Source of the DNA: Polyangia bacterium | Lineage (GTDB): Bacteria; Myxococcota_A; Polyangia; Nannocystales; Nannocystaceae | NCBI GenBank assembly: GCA_030429545.1 | Contig: JAUIFF010000019.1 | Coordinates: 1-64,000, forward strand | Reading direction: 5' to 3' | DNA length: 64,000 bases | Part shown: piece after piece, positions 26,438-35,787 of the stretch | Layout of the letters: each line of letters begins with the position of its first letter | Position numbering within the stretch: position 1 is the stretch's first letter | Notes under the pieces: model-generated | The model's database searches: none | What the model was told of the DNA's origin: nothing | The model's input: only the letters and a program-made list of their open reading frames with translations | Translations under genes and position numbers: made by a program

Positions 26438-27573
26438 GCCCTGCGTGCCCCGGCGATGTTGCGCGCGGCCGGGCCGAGCTCGAGTTCTGCAAGCGGGCCT
26501 GTGACATGAATCCGGGCATGCCAGCGCAGCGCCGTGTCGACAATCGGGTAGCCACAGCGGGCGCATGGGAGCGAGGCCGATTTGATCAGGTTGTCGACCA
26601 TGGCACCCCCGGGGCGTGTCGACGAAAATCCGGTCGCCAGCAGCACGCGCTCGACCTCGACGACATCGGCCGTGGCCAAGCGCAGCGTGACCGTCTCCGG
26701 CGTCCCGAACAGTTCGGCAACTTCGGCCTGGTGCCACGTTATCTGTCCTGCGCGAAAGGCCCGTCGCAACGCTCGCCGAAGATCCGGCGGCACCGATCCG
26801 CGATGTCGTGCCTCGCTGATCATCGCCCGCCGCCGCTCGAGTCTCCGCTCGCGGCGAAAGGAACTCATGTGTTTGGGCCCGAGCCATCCCGGGTCACTGT
26901 CGAACTGGTGTTGCCGCAGCGCATGACGGGCGATCAGATAGACCCGGTGACCCTCCCGCACCAACCTCAAGGCAATTTGACCCGCCGAAATCCCGCCGCC
27001 GATCACCGCCACACACTCGACCTGCTCCGAGGGCCAGCCGGAAAACTTCGGGGCAAATACATGGTGTACGCGAGGATGGTTGGTCGGGGCCCAATCGGGC
27101 CAAAATGGTTGCTCGCTAGCGCCGAGTGCCAACACGACATGTCGCGCAAACACCTCGTCCCCATCGCTCAAACGGGCCAGGACACCGTCTGTAAGTACGT
27201 TGCAGGCCGTGACTCGTTCGCGCACATGCAACTTTTGTAGCCCAAAACGTTCGATGACCCGCTCGCAGTGGGTGTTGAACAGCCCGAGCGCCGGCCGGTC
27301 GTACGGCGGTGCAAACAATCCGCGGGCGCGGCCCCTTCGCTTGCCGGCAAAGTCCCGCAATGACCAGGGGTCGAGGTCGAGGTGGTGGACCGTCGGCGAC
27401 CGCAAAAACGCCATACCCGTGGTCGCGGTACACGCCCGCCAGCGCTCGAGCAAGCGGGCTGCAGGGTCGACAATCCGCACGCGATCGGCTGCCACCCCAC
27501 CCTCACCTATCAAGCGAGCGGCGATATGCACCCCGTGGATCCCACCTCCGACAATCAGCCAATCAGTGTCCAT
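26389..27573 (-). CDS. FAD/NAD(P)-binding flavoprotein (copy 2)
   Basis: A 394-residue paralogue of the 24694-25833 protein. It shows WLIVGGGIHGVHIAARLI at the N-terminus, VLALGASEQPFWPDW in the middle, and the second Rossmann motif VAVIGGGISAGQIALRLV. It follows the COG0523 GTPase gene on the same strand after about 300 bp. Its own start region is partly duplicated in that gap, and its 3' end has spawned a tandem array. Likely an NAD(P)H-dependent oxidoreductase used under metal limitation; substrate unknown. Confidence 0.75.
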   Translation of the reverse strand: MDTDWLIVGGGIHGVHIAARLIGEGGVAADRVRIVDPAARLLERWRACTATTGMAFLRSPTVHHLDLDPWSLRDFAGKRRGRARGLFAPPYDRPALGLFNTHCERVIERFGLQKLHVRERVTACNVLTDGVLARLSDGDEVFARHVVLALGASEQPFWPDWAPTNHPRVHHVFAPKFSGWPSEQVECVAVIGGGISAGQIALRLVREGHRVYLIARHALRQHQFDSDPGWLGPKHMSSFRRERRLERRRAMISEARHRGSVPPDLRRALRRAFRAGQITWHQAEVAELFGTPETVTLRLATADVVEVERVLLATGFSSTRPGGAMVDNLIKSASLPCARCGYPIVDTALRWHARIHVTGPLAELELGPAARNIAGARRAGDRLVDAIRQGVAGC

Positions 27574-27877
27574 ACATCTCTCCGGTTAATACTGGCCGAC
27601 AGCAGCTTCAGTTCACACACGGCTGCCACTGCGCTCACCTATCAGGCCAGCGGCGATATCCGCTGCCCCCCAACAGCGGCTTGTTCCAATATCGACGAAT
27701 TGGTGTCCATACATATTTCTCCGCCTATACCGCTGTTCCACAACATGCAAACGTCACCCTAATGGGCGAGTAGCAGGATCCACATGCATCCCTCCGCCCA
27801 CGCTCAAGCTATCATTGCTCATACATATTTCTCCTCGCCACCGCTCCCCCCAAAGCTGTGTAGCCAGCAAAAATAGC
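27574..27877. repeat. Gap holding partial duplicates of the flavoprotein gene start
   Basis: Segment 27635-27725 repeats the first ~75 bp of the gene starting at 27573 (TCACCTATCAGGCCAGCGGC versus TCACCTATCAAGCGAGCGGC, then the shared GTGTCCATACAT). A third short copy of the start context (CTCATACATATTTCTCC) occurs near 27817. These look like abortive tandem duplications. No gene is present. Confidence 0.7.
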
Positions 27878-29107
27878 TCACGCCGACTTCGCGGTTTCCA
27901 ACTGGGGAAACGGGTTGGGAAACTTGGCCCAGTCTTTGCTGTTGCCCTGGGCTAGGTGCTCGTCGAGTAGACAGGCATCGAGGCGCGCACGCAGCTTGGC
28001 CTCGTTTAACTTCTGACCAATAAACACAAGTTGCTGGGCACGGTCGCCAAACCGCGGGTGCCAGTCGGGCATTTGGTCGGGGCGGTAGCCGTCGGGATGT
28101 CCCCAATGCTCCTTGGGCACCGCGGCCCACCACATGCCCATTGGATTGACTGTGCTGACGCGACCGGCCTGGGCCCACTCGTAGGCAACACGGTGGTCGG
28201 CAGCGACCCAAAAAAACCCTTTTGAGCGGAGAATCCCATGCCAGTTGCTCGACTCGTGGAGAAATGTCCATAGTTTCTCGGCATCGAACGGCCGCGATGT
28301 GCGGTAGGTGAAACTCGAAATCCCGTAGGCCTCGGTCTCGGGCGTGTGCTCGCCCTGGAGTTCGCGGATCCAGCCAGCTGAGTTGGCGGCTTTTTCGTAG
28401 TCAAACAACCCGGTGTCGAGCACCTGTTCGAGCGGAACCTGGCTGCGGGTGGCGGTGATGAGCTTGGCCCCAGGGTTGAGTGCTTTGACGATCGCTTGGA
28501 CCTCGCGCATCTGCTCCTTGGTCACGAGGTCGTGCTTGTTCAGCACAATCACATCGGCAAACTCGATCTGGTCGATCAGCAAGTCGGTGACCGTGCGATG
28601 GTCGTCCTCCCCCAAGGACTCCCCGCGCTCGGCAAGCGCCTCCCCCTCGTTGTAGTCGCGCAAGAAGTTGGCAGCGTCGACCACCGTGACCATCGTGTCG
28701 AGCCGCGCGACCTGGCTCAAGCTTTTCCCATCTTCGTCTTCAAACGTAAATGTCTGAGCCACCGGGACCGGCTCGGAAATCCCGGTTGACTCGATCAATA
28801 GGTAATCAAACCGACCCTCCCGAGCCAGCCGCGAAACCTCGGCGAGCAGGTCATCGCGCAGCGTGCAGCAGATGCAGCCATTGGACATCTCAACCAGTTT
28901 TTCATCGGTCCGCGACAGCTCCGCTCCCCCGCGCTCGACCAGTGCCGCATCGATGTTGACTTCGCTCATGTCATTGACGATGACCGCCACCCGACGGCCC
29001 TCGCGGTTGTTGAGGATTTGGTTGAGTAAGGTGGTCTTCCCAGCGCCTAAAAAGCCCGACAAGACGGTAACAGGAAGGCGGCGATCGGCGTGCTGTGTCG
29101 CGTTCAT
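27878..29107 (-). CDS. COG0523 (CobW/ZigA-type) GTPase, probable zinc metallochaperone
   Basis: The 409-residue protein, from ATG 29107, has a P-loop ([16 protein letters not shown]), a metal-binding CxCC motif (GCICC, in [13 protein letters not shown]), the IESTGISEP switch motif, NKHD for guanine, and a CobW C-terminal domain ([14 protein letters not shown]...). COG0523 GTPases deliver zinc or other metals to client enzymes and are often repressed by Zur. The perfect 7-1-7 box at 29201-29215, about 94 bp upstream, fits that. The open frame extends to 29419, but that part contains the box and no homology, so 29107 is chosen. Confidence 0.9.
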   Translation of the reverse strand: MNATQHADRRLPVTVLSGFLGAGKTTLLNQILNNREGRRVAVIVNDMSEVNIDAALVERGGAELSRTDEKLVEMSNGCICCTLRDDLLAEVSRLAREGRFDYLLIESTGISEPVPVAQTFTFEDEDGKSLSQVARLDTMVTVVDAANFLRDYNEGEALAERGESLGEDDHRTVTDLLIDQIEFADVIVLNKHDLVTKEQMREVQAIVKALNPGAKLITATRSQVPLEQVLDTGLFDYEKAANSAGWIRELQGEHTPETEAYGISSFTYRTSRPFDAEKLWTFLHESSNWHGILRSKGFFWVAADHRVAYEWAQAGRVSTVNPMGMWWAAVPKEHWGHPDGYRPDQMPDWHPRFGDRAQQLVFIGQKLNEAKLRARLDACLLDEHLAQGNSKDWAKFPNPFPQLETAKSA

Positions 29108-29200
29108 GGACTGTGCTCGATTGGCTGTGCGATGGAGAACTGAGTGCTCGCGCAGCGAGCGAGTAGCTCGCAACGTCAGGTACCATCGCCAACATTTAAA

Positions 29201-29215
29201 TGCAACTGAGTTGCA
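29201..29215. promoter_or_regulatory. Fur/Zur-type 7-1-7 inverted repeat, copy 3 (perfect)
   Basis: TGCAACT-G-AGTTGCA is a perfect inverted repeat with a one-base centre, preceded by TTTAAA. It lies between the COG0523 GTPase and the aldo/keto reductase, so it may serve one or both. Confidence 0.7.
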
Positions 29216-29324
29216 AAAGAGTTTCAGCCACGTCACCATCGGCCCGACAACGCGCTGCAAGGTTGCAAGCACGGTTGCGGGCGGACCGTGACAGCCGGTG
29301 AAAACCCGCCTATTGTCCCCGCCA

Positions 29325-30293
29325 ATGCGCGCATTCACGTTCGACAACGGCGATACACTTCCGGCGATTGGCCTCGGCACCTGGCTGTCGGCGCCCGGCG
29401 AAGTCGGTGCGGCCGTCAAAGCTGCGATTGAGCTCGGCTACCGCCATATTGATTGTGCGGCGATTTATGGGAACGAAGCTGAAATCGGTGCGGCGTTGCG
29501 GGAGTGCTTTGCCGCGGGCCTCGTTCGGCGCGAGGAGTTGTGGATTACGTCGAAGTTGTGGAACACCGCCCACGCGCAGGCGGCCGTACTTCCCGCGTTG
29601 CAAAAGACGCTCGCCGAGCTGCAGCTCGAGTACCTCGACCTGTACTTGGTGCATTGGCCCGTCGCCGTGCGCCCCGGAGTTCAAATGGTGCGCTCGCCCG
29701 CCGACCTCGTCAGCCTTGAAGAGCTGCCGCTACACGAGACGTGGCGTGGGATGGAGGCGATTGCGGATGCCGGACTTGCCCGCCACATCGGGGTTTCCAA
29801 CCACAGTGTCAAAAAGCTGCGTAGCCTTCTCAGTGGCGCGAGGCGTCGTCCCGAAGTCAACCAGGTCGAGCTTCATCCCTACCTGCAACAGCCGGCGCTG
29901 TTCGACTTTTGCGAGACTGCAAACATCCATCTCACGGGCTATTCGCCCCTGGGTGCGGGTGGTCGCCCGCAGCGTTGCCGCCAAAGCGACGACCCGGTGT
30001 TGCTCTTAGAACCCCAGGTCGCGGCAATCGCCAAGCGCCACGGCGCGACGCCGGCCCAAGTCGTGCTCGCCTGGGCAACCCAACGCGGCACTTCGGTGAT
30101 TCCGAAGTCGGTCAAACGCCATCGAATCGCCGAGAACTTCGGTGCGGCCAAGCTCTCGCTCAGCGACGCTGACATGGCCACGCTCGGTCAACTCGATCGC
30201 CACCATCGCTATGTCAACGGCGACCTGTGGTTGGTCCCGGGCGGTCCCTACACGTGGGAAAACCTGTGGGACGAGGGTCCGAAACCCGGCTGA
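29325..30293 (+). CDS. Aldo/keto reductase
   Basis: A 322-residue (beta/alpha)8 NADPH-dependent carbonyl reductase. Seen: [18 protein letters not shown] (catalytic Asp and Tyr), WITSKLWNT (Lys), LVHWPV (His) and the coenzyme-binding [15 protein letters not shown]. The ATG at 29325 gives the normal N-terminus ([20 protein letters not shown]); a GTG at 29298 would add nine residues. It is divergent from the GTPase and may share the 7-1-7 box, though the distance is about 110 bp. Substrate cannot be predicted. Confidence 0.9.
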   Translation: MRAFTFDNGDTLPAIGLGTWLSAPGEVGAAVKAAIELGYRHIDCAAIYGNEAEIGAALRECFAAGLVRREELWITSKLWNTAHAQAAVLPALQKTLAELQLEYLDLYLVHWPVAVRPGVQMVRSPADLVSLEELPLHETWRGMEAIADAGLARHIGVSNHSVKKLRSLLSGARRRPEVNQVELHPYLQQPALFDFCETANIHLTGYSPLGAGGRPQRCRQSDDPVLLLEPQVAAIAKRHGATPAQVVLAWATQRGTSVIPKSVKRHRIAENFGAAKLSLSDADMATLGQLDRHHRYVNGDLWLVPGGPYTWENLWDEGPKPG

Positions 30294-30712
30294 CGGACGT
30301 GTTGATTCGTATCGCGGGGACCTGCCTCCGCGACGACGCGCCCATCGGCGAAACCTGCCTGCGACGACGCGCCCGGTCGTATCGCGGACCTGCCTGCGAC
30401 ACCCTCCCATCGGCCACCGGTCGTATCGCTAACCTACCTCCGACGCACCCATCGACCTGCTGCTATCGCGGCCCTGCCTCCGCGACGACGCGCCCACTGG
30501 CCACCGGTTGTATCGTGGACCTGCAACCGACCAACTGATGGGCGGGAGCTGTGGTGTGTCGAACTCGGAACTGTGCGTCTTGGTGAATCGAGTCAACACC
30601 AGCCCGCGATGACAGTACGTCACCGCGCGTCCGCGAGTTTCGGACGATCGAGCAAACACCCCGCATCGTCTATCAAGGTCGCCGGGTCGCCTGGGATCTA
30701 GCGTAATGCTCG
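30294..30712. repeat. Degenerate GC-rich repeats downstream of the aldo/keto reductase
   Basis: Between about 30306 and 30530, units such as GTATCGCGGACCTGCCT and GCGACGACGCGCCCATCGG recur roughly five times with drift. No gene is visible. The promoter for the following operon must lie in the last 150 bp. Confidence 0.65.
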
Positions 30713-31426
30713 ATGAACGACCTCAATGTCTTTGCCCGTGTCGGCGCAACCGTAGTTGCGGCGGCGTTTTTCCTCTCACCCCCGGCCGAGGCGGCTGACC
30801 ACCTCGACGGCCCGGCTGCGATGGCCGACCCGGCCGCCGACATCACGGACTTCCTGGCGTGGATGAGTCCCGATGCTTCGAAACTGCGGATGGCCCTGAA
30901 CGTCGCGCCATTTGCAACCTCGGACTCGCGTTTTTCGGATGCGGCCGGCTACGTTTTTCACGTCGGCAGCGCGGCAAGTTTTGGCGAGCCGACAACGGAA
31001 GTCGACATGATCTGCTCGTTTTATAGCGAGACAGAACTCGAGTGTTGGCTAGGCGATGAGTATGTCGTCGGCGACGCGTCGGACCCGGCCGGCATCACCA
31101 GTGCCAGCGGCAAGGTCCGGGTGTTTGCCGGACCGCGAAACGATCCGTTCTTCTTTGAGTTCACGGGTTTCACCGCGGCAGTCGCCGCCGTCGTCGAGGC
31201 CGCGCCCAACCTCGAGCTCGACGCCAATGGGTGCCCACAACTCGACCCCGACACCGCGGCCGCGATCGTCGCAATGCTGCAAAGCGACTCGATGGGTGGG
31301 CCGGCGACCGACACGTTCGCCGGGACCAATGTCCTCGCCCTCGTCGTCGAACTCGATGTCGACCTCGTCAACTCGGGCGGCAACTACCTCGCCGCCTGGG
31401 GGAGTGTCCACCAGCTCGCCGAGTAG
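30713..31426 (+). CDS. DUF4331-like secreted protein
   Basis: A 237-residue protein with a Sec signal peptide (FARVGATVVAAAFFLSPPAEA, cleavage after AEA) followed at once by ADHLDGPAAMADPAADITDFLAWMSPD. That A-D-H-x-D opening and D-(I/L)-x-D-x-(Y/F) motif are typical of DUF4331. The rest is beta-rich (FAGPRNDPFFFEFTGF). It is the first gene of an operon with a lipoprotein and a TPR lipoprotein, so the three probably form a periplasmic or outer-membrane set. Confidence 0.75.
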   Translation: MNDLNVFARVGATVVAAAFFLSPPAEAADHLDGPAAMADPAADITDFLAWMSPDASKLRMALNVAPFATSDSRFSDAAGYVFHVGSAASFGEPTTEVDMICSFYSETELECWLGDEYVVGDASDPAGITSASGKVRVFAGPRNDPFFFEFTGFTAAVAAVVEAAPNLELDANGCPQLDPDTAAAIVAMLQSDSMGGPATDTFAGTNVLALVVELDVDLVNSGGNYLAAWGSVHQLAE

Positions 31427-31478
31427 TCGCTCAGCCCTTTCAACTAGCAAACAAAAAATCAAAAAATCGGATCTAACC

Positions 31479-32219
31479 ATGAAGAATCAAAACACTTTTT
31501 CACGTGCGTGTCTCGGCCTTCTCGCGGCTATTTCACTCGCTGCATGCGGTGGTGGCTCGGAGGACTCTAGCGACACTGACGCGGGGACAACTGGGCAGGA
31601 AACGGCCACCGGGGAGACCGCGGAGACAACCGCGGAGTCCACGACTGGCGAAACCGGCTCGGAGTCGGAGTCGGACTCCGAAGGTGGGCCTGGCCCGCGC
31701 GGTGCCGACTCGCCGCCAGCCCTCGGTGCGCAGATCGATCGCGCGGGTCGTGCTGCTGTCAGTACCGCAACCATCGCGACCTTTCACCCCGACACCGATA
31801 TCAAGAACGCGGCCAAGGATGACTACAACTCAGCGCCGTTTGCCCAGTGGCAAAGCTTTGCCCCGGAGATGGCCACCAACCTGGCGATCCTCGACTCGCT
31901 CGATGCCACTTGCGGCAACCAGTTGCTCGCCGATGCCGGCGCTACCCGCTACGCGTTTTTGGCGGCCGTACTCGCCGATGACCGACTGTGGCTAAACAGC
32001 ACCAGCGGGCAATGCGGCACCTACTTGGGTGTCGAGGCGGAAGCGATCGGTGCGGTCGAGCCCGGCGTGGGTGGCTGCGGTGGCCGCTCCCCGACCGACG
32101 ATGTCATTGAGCGCAGCTACTCCGTGCTCGCGGCCGGTGTGCTCTCGGGTATCGACGACGGGGTGACCGAAGACGATGGGGCGATGCCGGATGTGTTTCC
32201 GTTTATGGGGGAGCCATGA
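31479..32219 (+). CDS. Lipoprotein following the DUF4331-like gene
   Basis: The ATG at 31479 gives 246 residues with a clear lipoprotein signal (LGLLAAISLAAC) and a Gly/Glu/Thr/Ser linker to about residue 75. The globular part (AAKDDYNSAPFAQWQSFAPEM ... LATCGNQLLADAGATRYAFLAAVLADDRLWLNS) resembles partner proteins encoded beside DUF4331 genes, though I cannot name the family. The frame extends upstream to 31056 without a signal peptide, overlapping the previous gene. Its stop overlaps the next start (ATGA), so translation is coupled. Confidence 0.75.
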   Translation: MKNQNTFSRACLGLLAAISLAACGGGSEDSSDTDAGTTGQETATGETAETTAESTTGETGSESESDSEGGPGPRGADSPPALGAQIDRAGRAAVSTATIATFHPDTDIKNAAKDDYNSAPFAQWQSFAPEMATNLAILDSLDATCGNQLLADAGATRYAFLAAVLADDRLWLNSTSGQCGTYLGVEAEAIGAVEPGVGGCGGRSPTDDVIERSYSVLAAGVLSGIDDGVTEDDGAMPDVFPFMGEP

Positions 32220-33382
32220 GCATCCGCCTCGCCCTTGCACTGGCGGTCGCAGTCACGTCTGCGGCCGCCTGTGAGGCCCCACCCGAGCGTGCCGAACCAA
32301 CCACGAGCCTGGTGGTCTCGGTCGGTCCCAAGACCACCGACGGCGACATCGCAGCGCGCAACCTCTCGGCCAAGATCGACGGCCTCGAGGCCGCACTCGT
32401 CCTTGCGCCTGAGCGTCAGGACGTCCGCGGGCCATTGATCGGCTCGCTCATCGCCCGGGCCCAGTTTTTTGGCACCTGGCATGACTTCGACCGGGCACTC
32501 GAGCTCTCCGACGCATGGCTCACCGCTGCCCCGGCATCACTCGAGGCCACCCGGGCACGGATCCACAGCCTCATGGCTGTCCACCGCTTTGCCGACGCCC
32601 GCACGGTGCTCGAGGCGTTCGAGCACCCCGAGAAGTTGGCGACGGAGCGTACCACCCTCGATGAACTGACCGTTCGCGACCCCGAACAAACGGCGCAGAC
32701 GCGTGCTGCGGCTGCGGCCGCAGACCCCTCGTTCGACACTCTATTTGCCTGGGCACATGTCCTTGCCCGGCAAGGCCAGTTCGACAGGGCCGACGCGGTC
32801 TACCGCGAGGCCGCCAACGCCTATCGCGACACCTCGCCGATGCCGATCGCCAAAGTGGCGTTCGCCCGGGGTCTGATGTGGAGCGAAGTCGCGGGGCAAC
32901 AAGCCCTTGGGGAAACGCTTTATCGCGAGGCCGTGCGGCGACTTCCGGGCTACGTCCAAGCCCGCGTCCACCTCGCTGAAATTGTCGCCTCGCGTGACAA
33001 GGATGGGGCAATCGCACTCTTGCAAGCCTTGCCCCGGGCCGAAGTTGTCGATCCAGAGCCAACCGCGACCCTGGGCGAGCTCGCCGACAACCCCGAGCTT
33101 ATCGACGAAGCTGCCAACGGCTACAACACACTCCTCGAGCGACTGCCCGAGGCTGTTTGGGACCATGCGGCCGAGTTCTTTACCGGAGTCGGCGGCGATC
33201 CACCGCGGGCGCTGGAACTCGCGCTCAAAAGCTATGCGGCGCGACCGACCGAGCGGACGCTGCTGATCGCCATGCACGCTGCGGTGGCAGCCGGCGATTT
33301 CGAGGAGCTCAAGCGCCTGCGGGATACCGCCCCCGACCCTGTCGTCACGGTGCCGCTGGCCCAACTGCTCGCCGTGATGTGA
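32216..33382 (+). CDS. TPR-repeat lipoprotein
   Basis: A 388-residue protein with a lipoprotein-like signal (LALALAVAVTSAAAC), then helical TPR-type repeats (FDTLFAWAHVLARQGQFDRADAVYREA; PGYVQARVHLAEIVA; PPRALELALKSYAARP). It overlaps the preceding lipoprotein gene by 4 bp. TPR superhelices mediate protein contacts, so it likely scaffolds the DUF4331-like and lipoprotein partners. Confidence 0.75.
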   Translation: MSIRLALALAVAVTSAAACEAPPERAEPTTSLVVSVGPKTTDGDIAARNLSAKIDGLEAALVLAPERQDVRGPLIGSLIARAQFFGTWHDFDRALELSDAWLTAAPASLEATRARIHSLMAVHRFADARTVLEAFEHPEKLATERTTLDELTVRDPEQTAQTRAAAAAADPSFDTLFAWAHVLARQGQFDRADAVYREAANAYRDTSPMPIAKVAFARGLMWSEVAGQQALGETLYREAVRRLPGYVQARVHLAEIVASRDKDGAIALLQALPRAEVVDPEPTATLGELADNPELIDEAANGYNTLLERLPEAVWDHAAEFFTGVGGDPPRALELALKSYAARPTERTLLIAMHAAVAAGDFEELKRLRDTAPDPVVTVPLAQLLAVM

Positions 33383-33430
33383 CCCCAAAAACCGACTGTT
33401 ATCCCAGCCAACCTCAAGACCTACAAACAC

Positions 33431-34363
33431 ATGCTCGACTCCCTCACGGACGTGCTCATGACGTTGCGAATGCGCGGCACCCTGTACTTTCGCACCAACT
33501 TTCGCGCCCCGTGGGGAGTCGAGGTCCCCGCGCGCCAGCTCGTTGCCCGATTTCACCTGTTGATTCGCGGCGAGGCCTGGATCGAGGTTGGCGGGGTGCA
33601 AACACGCATGCGTCGCGGCGACCTCGTGATCGTGCCCCACGGTGCCCGACACTTCCTGCGCGACAAGCCCGAGCGGCCGACCATCCTGGTTGGGCGGGTG
33701 CTCGACGAATCCAGCTACGACGGCACCGCGGACCTGTGTCACGGCGGCACTGGCGAGTCGACCGTGCTGGTGTGTGGGCACTTTAGTTTCGACGACGAAC
33801 TCCTGCACCCCGTGCTCGCAGCCCTCCCCCCGGTTGTGCACATCGAGGCCGCGCAGGGACACGACTTCACCTGGCTCGACGCGGCCACACGCACGGTCGC
33901 GGCCGAGACCTCCAAGCGCGCACCTGGTTGGGAGGCCGTGGTCGACCACGTGTCGACCATCCTGTTTATCCAATCGATCCGAGTCGCCCTCACGCGGCCC
34001 GAACTCAACGACCGGATCACGGTGTTTTCCGACCAGCAGGTCGGGCGTGCACTCGATGCCATCCACGCAGACCCGACCCACGCCTGGACCCTCCGGGAGA
34101 TGGCCCAACGAGCAGGTATGTCGCGGACCGTGTTCGCCCAACGCTTCCGCGACTGCGTGGGCATGACGGCCATGGCCTATGTCACCCGCTGGCGGTTGCA
34201 ACGGGCGCGACGTCGCCTGCTCGACACCAACGAGATCATCGCAGCTGTTGCCGGCGACGCCGGGTACAGCTCAGAAGCAGCGTTTTGTCGCGCGTTTCAA
34301 CGGCTCTACGGCTCCCCACCCGGGGCCTACAGGCGCGAACGTGCCGAGATGCGGCAGCCGTAG
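33431..34363 (+). CDS. AraC-family regulator with cupin sensor domain
   Basis: The 310-residue protein has an N-terminal cupin of the AraC-binding type (about residues 20-190: ARFHLLIRGEAWIEVGG, GDLVIVPHGARHFL) and a C-terminal double HTH (DPTHAWTLREMAQRAGMSRT ... AVAGDAGYSSEAAFCRAFQR, GSPPGAYRRER). It probably senses a small ligand and controls nearby genes, perhaps the VOC gene downstream. Short repeats of CGGACGCTCGAACAAA follow its stop (34364-34415). Confidence 0.88.
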   Translation: MLDSLTDVLMTLRMRGTLYFRTNFRAPWGVEVPARQLVARFHLLIRGEAWIEVGGVQTRMRRGDLVIVPHGARHFLRDKPERPTILVGRVLDESSYDGTADLCHGGTGESTVLVCGHFSFDDELLHPVLAALPPVVHIEAAQGHDFTWLDAATRTVAAETSKRAPGWEAVVDHVSTILFIQSIRVALTRPELNDRITVFSDQQVGRALDAIHADPTHAWTLREMAQRAGMSRTVFAQRFRDCVGMTAMAYVTRWRLQRARRRLLDTNEIIAAVAGDAGYSSEAAFCRAFQRLYGSPPGAYRRERAEMRQP

Positions 34364-34477
34364 CGGACGCTCGAACAAAACGGACGCTCGAACAAACTAA
34401 GCGAACGCTCGAACATCGTCGAGTGCTCGCGCAAGCATTACCAATACATACAACAACCCAAACCCCAGGAGTAGACA

Positions 34478-34861
34478 ATGATTGTAGATCATCTCAGTGT
34501 TGGCGTGGACGACATCGACCGAGCCGCAAACTTTTACGAGAGTGTGCTCGGCAAACTCGGCATCAAACAACTTGCGAAAATGGATAGACTTGTGGCCTAC
34601 GGGACCACGAGCATTGAGTTCATCGCCATGAAACCATTTGACGGGAAAAGCATGCACCCAGGTAACGGCGTCCACATTGCTTTCAATGCCCAGTCCCCGG
34701 CCCAAGTCGATGCGTTCCACGCAGCTGCACTTGCCGGTGGCGGTGTCTGTGAGGGCAAACCCGGGAAGCGCGACTACCCACATCGCCAGGTCTATGCCGC
34801 CTACGTGCGCGACCCATTCGGCAACAAGCTAGAGGCGCTCACCGACGGTTTTTCGGTCTAA
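34478..34861 (+). CDS. VOC-superfamily (glyoxalase-like) protein
   Basis: A 127-residue vicinal-oxygen-chelate protein with the beta-alpha-beta-beta-beta plan: VDHLSVGVDDIDRAANFYESVLGKLG, HIAFNAQSP and YAAYVRDPFGNKLEAL, which supplies the C-terminal metal-ligand Glu. Possible roles are glyoxalase, dioxygenase or antibiotic-binding protein; the sequence does not decide. It follows the AraC-type gene on the same strand, 114 bp away. Confidence 0.88.
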   Translation: MIVDHLSVGVDDIDRAANFYESVLGKLGIKQLAKMDRLVAYGTTSIEFIAMKPFDGKSMHPGNGVHIAFNAQSPAQVDAFHAAALAGGGVCEGKPGKRDYPHRQVYAAYVRDPFGNKLEALTDGFSV

Positions 34862-34934
34862 TATTGGGACCGGTGCGAGTGTTCGCGTGCTACGTTTCGT
34901 GTGCCGTGAGGTGCGCGGCCGAGGATCGAACACG

Positions 34935-35453
34935 ATGACAGGCAACACGGGATTTACACAATGGGTTGGAGAGCTTGCACGCACACATACGCGGCGTCTT
35001 GCCAGCATCGCCCGGCACGAAGGTTTGACTGCCAGCGATGCCCTCGACGCCGTCCAAGACGCGCTGCGAACCTTCCTGTTGATCCCGCACGCACGCGACC
35101 TCGCCGACAACCCCGAAGACAGTGCCAAACTCCTGACCGTGGTGGTGCGAAACACGGCTCGCAACATGCGTCGACGCCATCACCGGTCACGGCCCCACGA
35201 CCCGATCGACGACTTCCCCCTCCCCTCGGAGGCCGCCAGTGTCGACGAGTTGATCGAGGCCGCCGAAGACCATGTCCGCCTGCGCGGCTGTGTCGAAATG
35301 TTGGGGCAGCTGCAACGCCGCGTCATTACCCTACGGATGCTCGAGGAAATGAGCAACGCCGAAACAGCAGCAGAAATCGGCCTCAAGCCGAGCTATGTCG
35401 CGGTCCTGTTGCACCGGGCAAAAAAGTCGATTGAGCAGTGTCTCGCCGAGTAA
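34935..35453 (+). CDS. Sigma-70-family factor (ECF-like)
   Basis: Starting at ATG 34935 the product is 172 residues. A region 2-like segment (SDALDAVQDALRTFLL) and a good region 4 HTH (QRRVITLRMLEEMSNAETAAEIGLKPSYVAVLLHRAKKSI) are visible. There is no region 1 or 3. No anti-sigma gene lies on its strand, but a zinc-finger protein and another sigma factor are encoded convergently at 35518-36413. Confidence 0.8.
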   Translation: MTGNTGFTQWVGELARTHTRRLASIARHEGLTASDALDAVQDALRTFLLIPHARDLADNPEDSAKLLTVVVRNTARNMRRRHHRSRPHDPIDDFPLPSEAASVDELIEAAEDHVRLRGCVEMLGQLQRRVITLRMLEEMSNAETAAEIGLKPSYVAVLLHRAKKSIEQCLAE

Positions 35454-35517
35454 TTGACTCGCTATCGAACAGGTCTGGCCATCTGCACGCCGGCCAACCA
35501 GCGAACTACGCCTCGCG

Positions 35518-35787
35518 CTAATGTTCGTGCTCGTGCTCGTCGCACTCATCGCACTCATCCGCCCGCGAGGACACCAAAGCCCGTAATACGTGTAGTTCTT
35601 CGCAGCACTCCTTACACACAAGCATGTGCTGGAGCACGTCGACAAAGTCGTCTGGGACTTCGTCTGGATCTGTTTTGTCGACATAGGCAGCCGCGCGTTC
35701 GAGAAACTGAGAACAATCAATTTCTTCAGAAGTCGTCACGCGAACCAGCTCGACTAGTTCGATCAATTCTTTGCGTGTCACTTGCAT
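35518..35787 (-). CDS. Small zinc-finger anti-sigma-like protein with His-rich tail
   Basis: An 89-residue protein from ATG 35787. It contains HMLVCKECCEELHVL, a zinc-finger-like HxxxCxxC motif as in ZAS-type anti-sigma domains, and ends CDECDEHEHEH, a possible second metal site. Its start overlaps the last 10 bp of the ECF sigma gene, the usual layout of sigma/anti-sigma pairs. It has no transmembrane helix, so it would be a soluble, probably redox- or metal-sensitive regulator. Confidence 0.75.
   Translation of the reverse strand: MQVTRKELIELVELVRVTTSEEIDCSQFLERAAAYVDKTDPDEVPDDFVDVLQHMLVCKECCEELHVLRALVSSRADECDECDEHEHEH

Noticed and set aside
25792-27240. 482-codon plus-strand frame
   Set aside because: It runs antisense to a clear flavoprotein gene and through the tandem array; no protein motif, and its length reflects repeat sequence.
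32741-34201. 486-codon minus-strand frame
   Set aside because: Antisense to both the TPR lipoprotein and the AraC regulator, which have unmistakable motifs; typical high-GC shadow.
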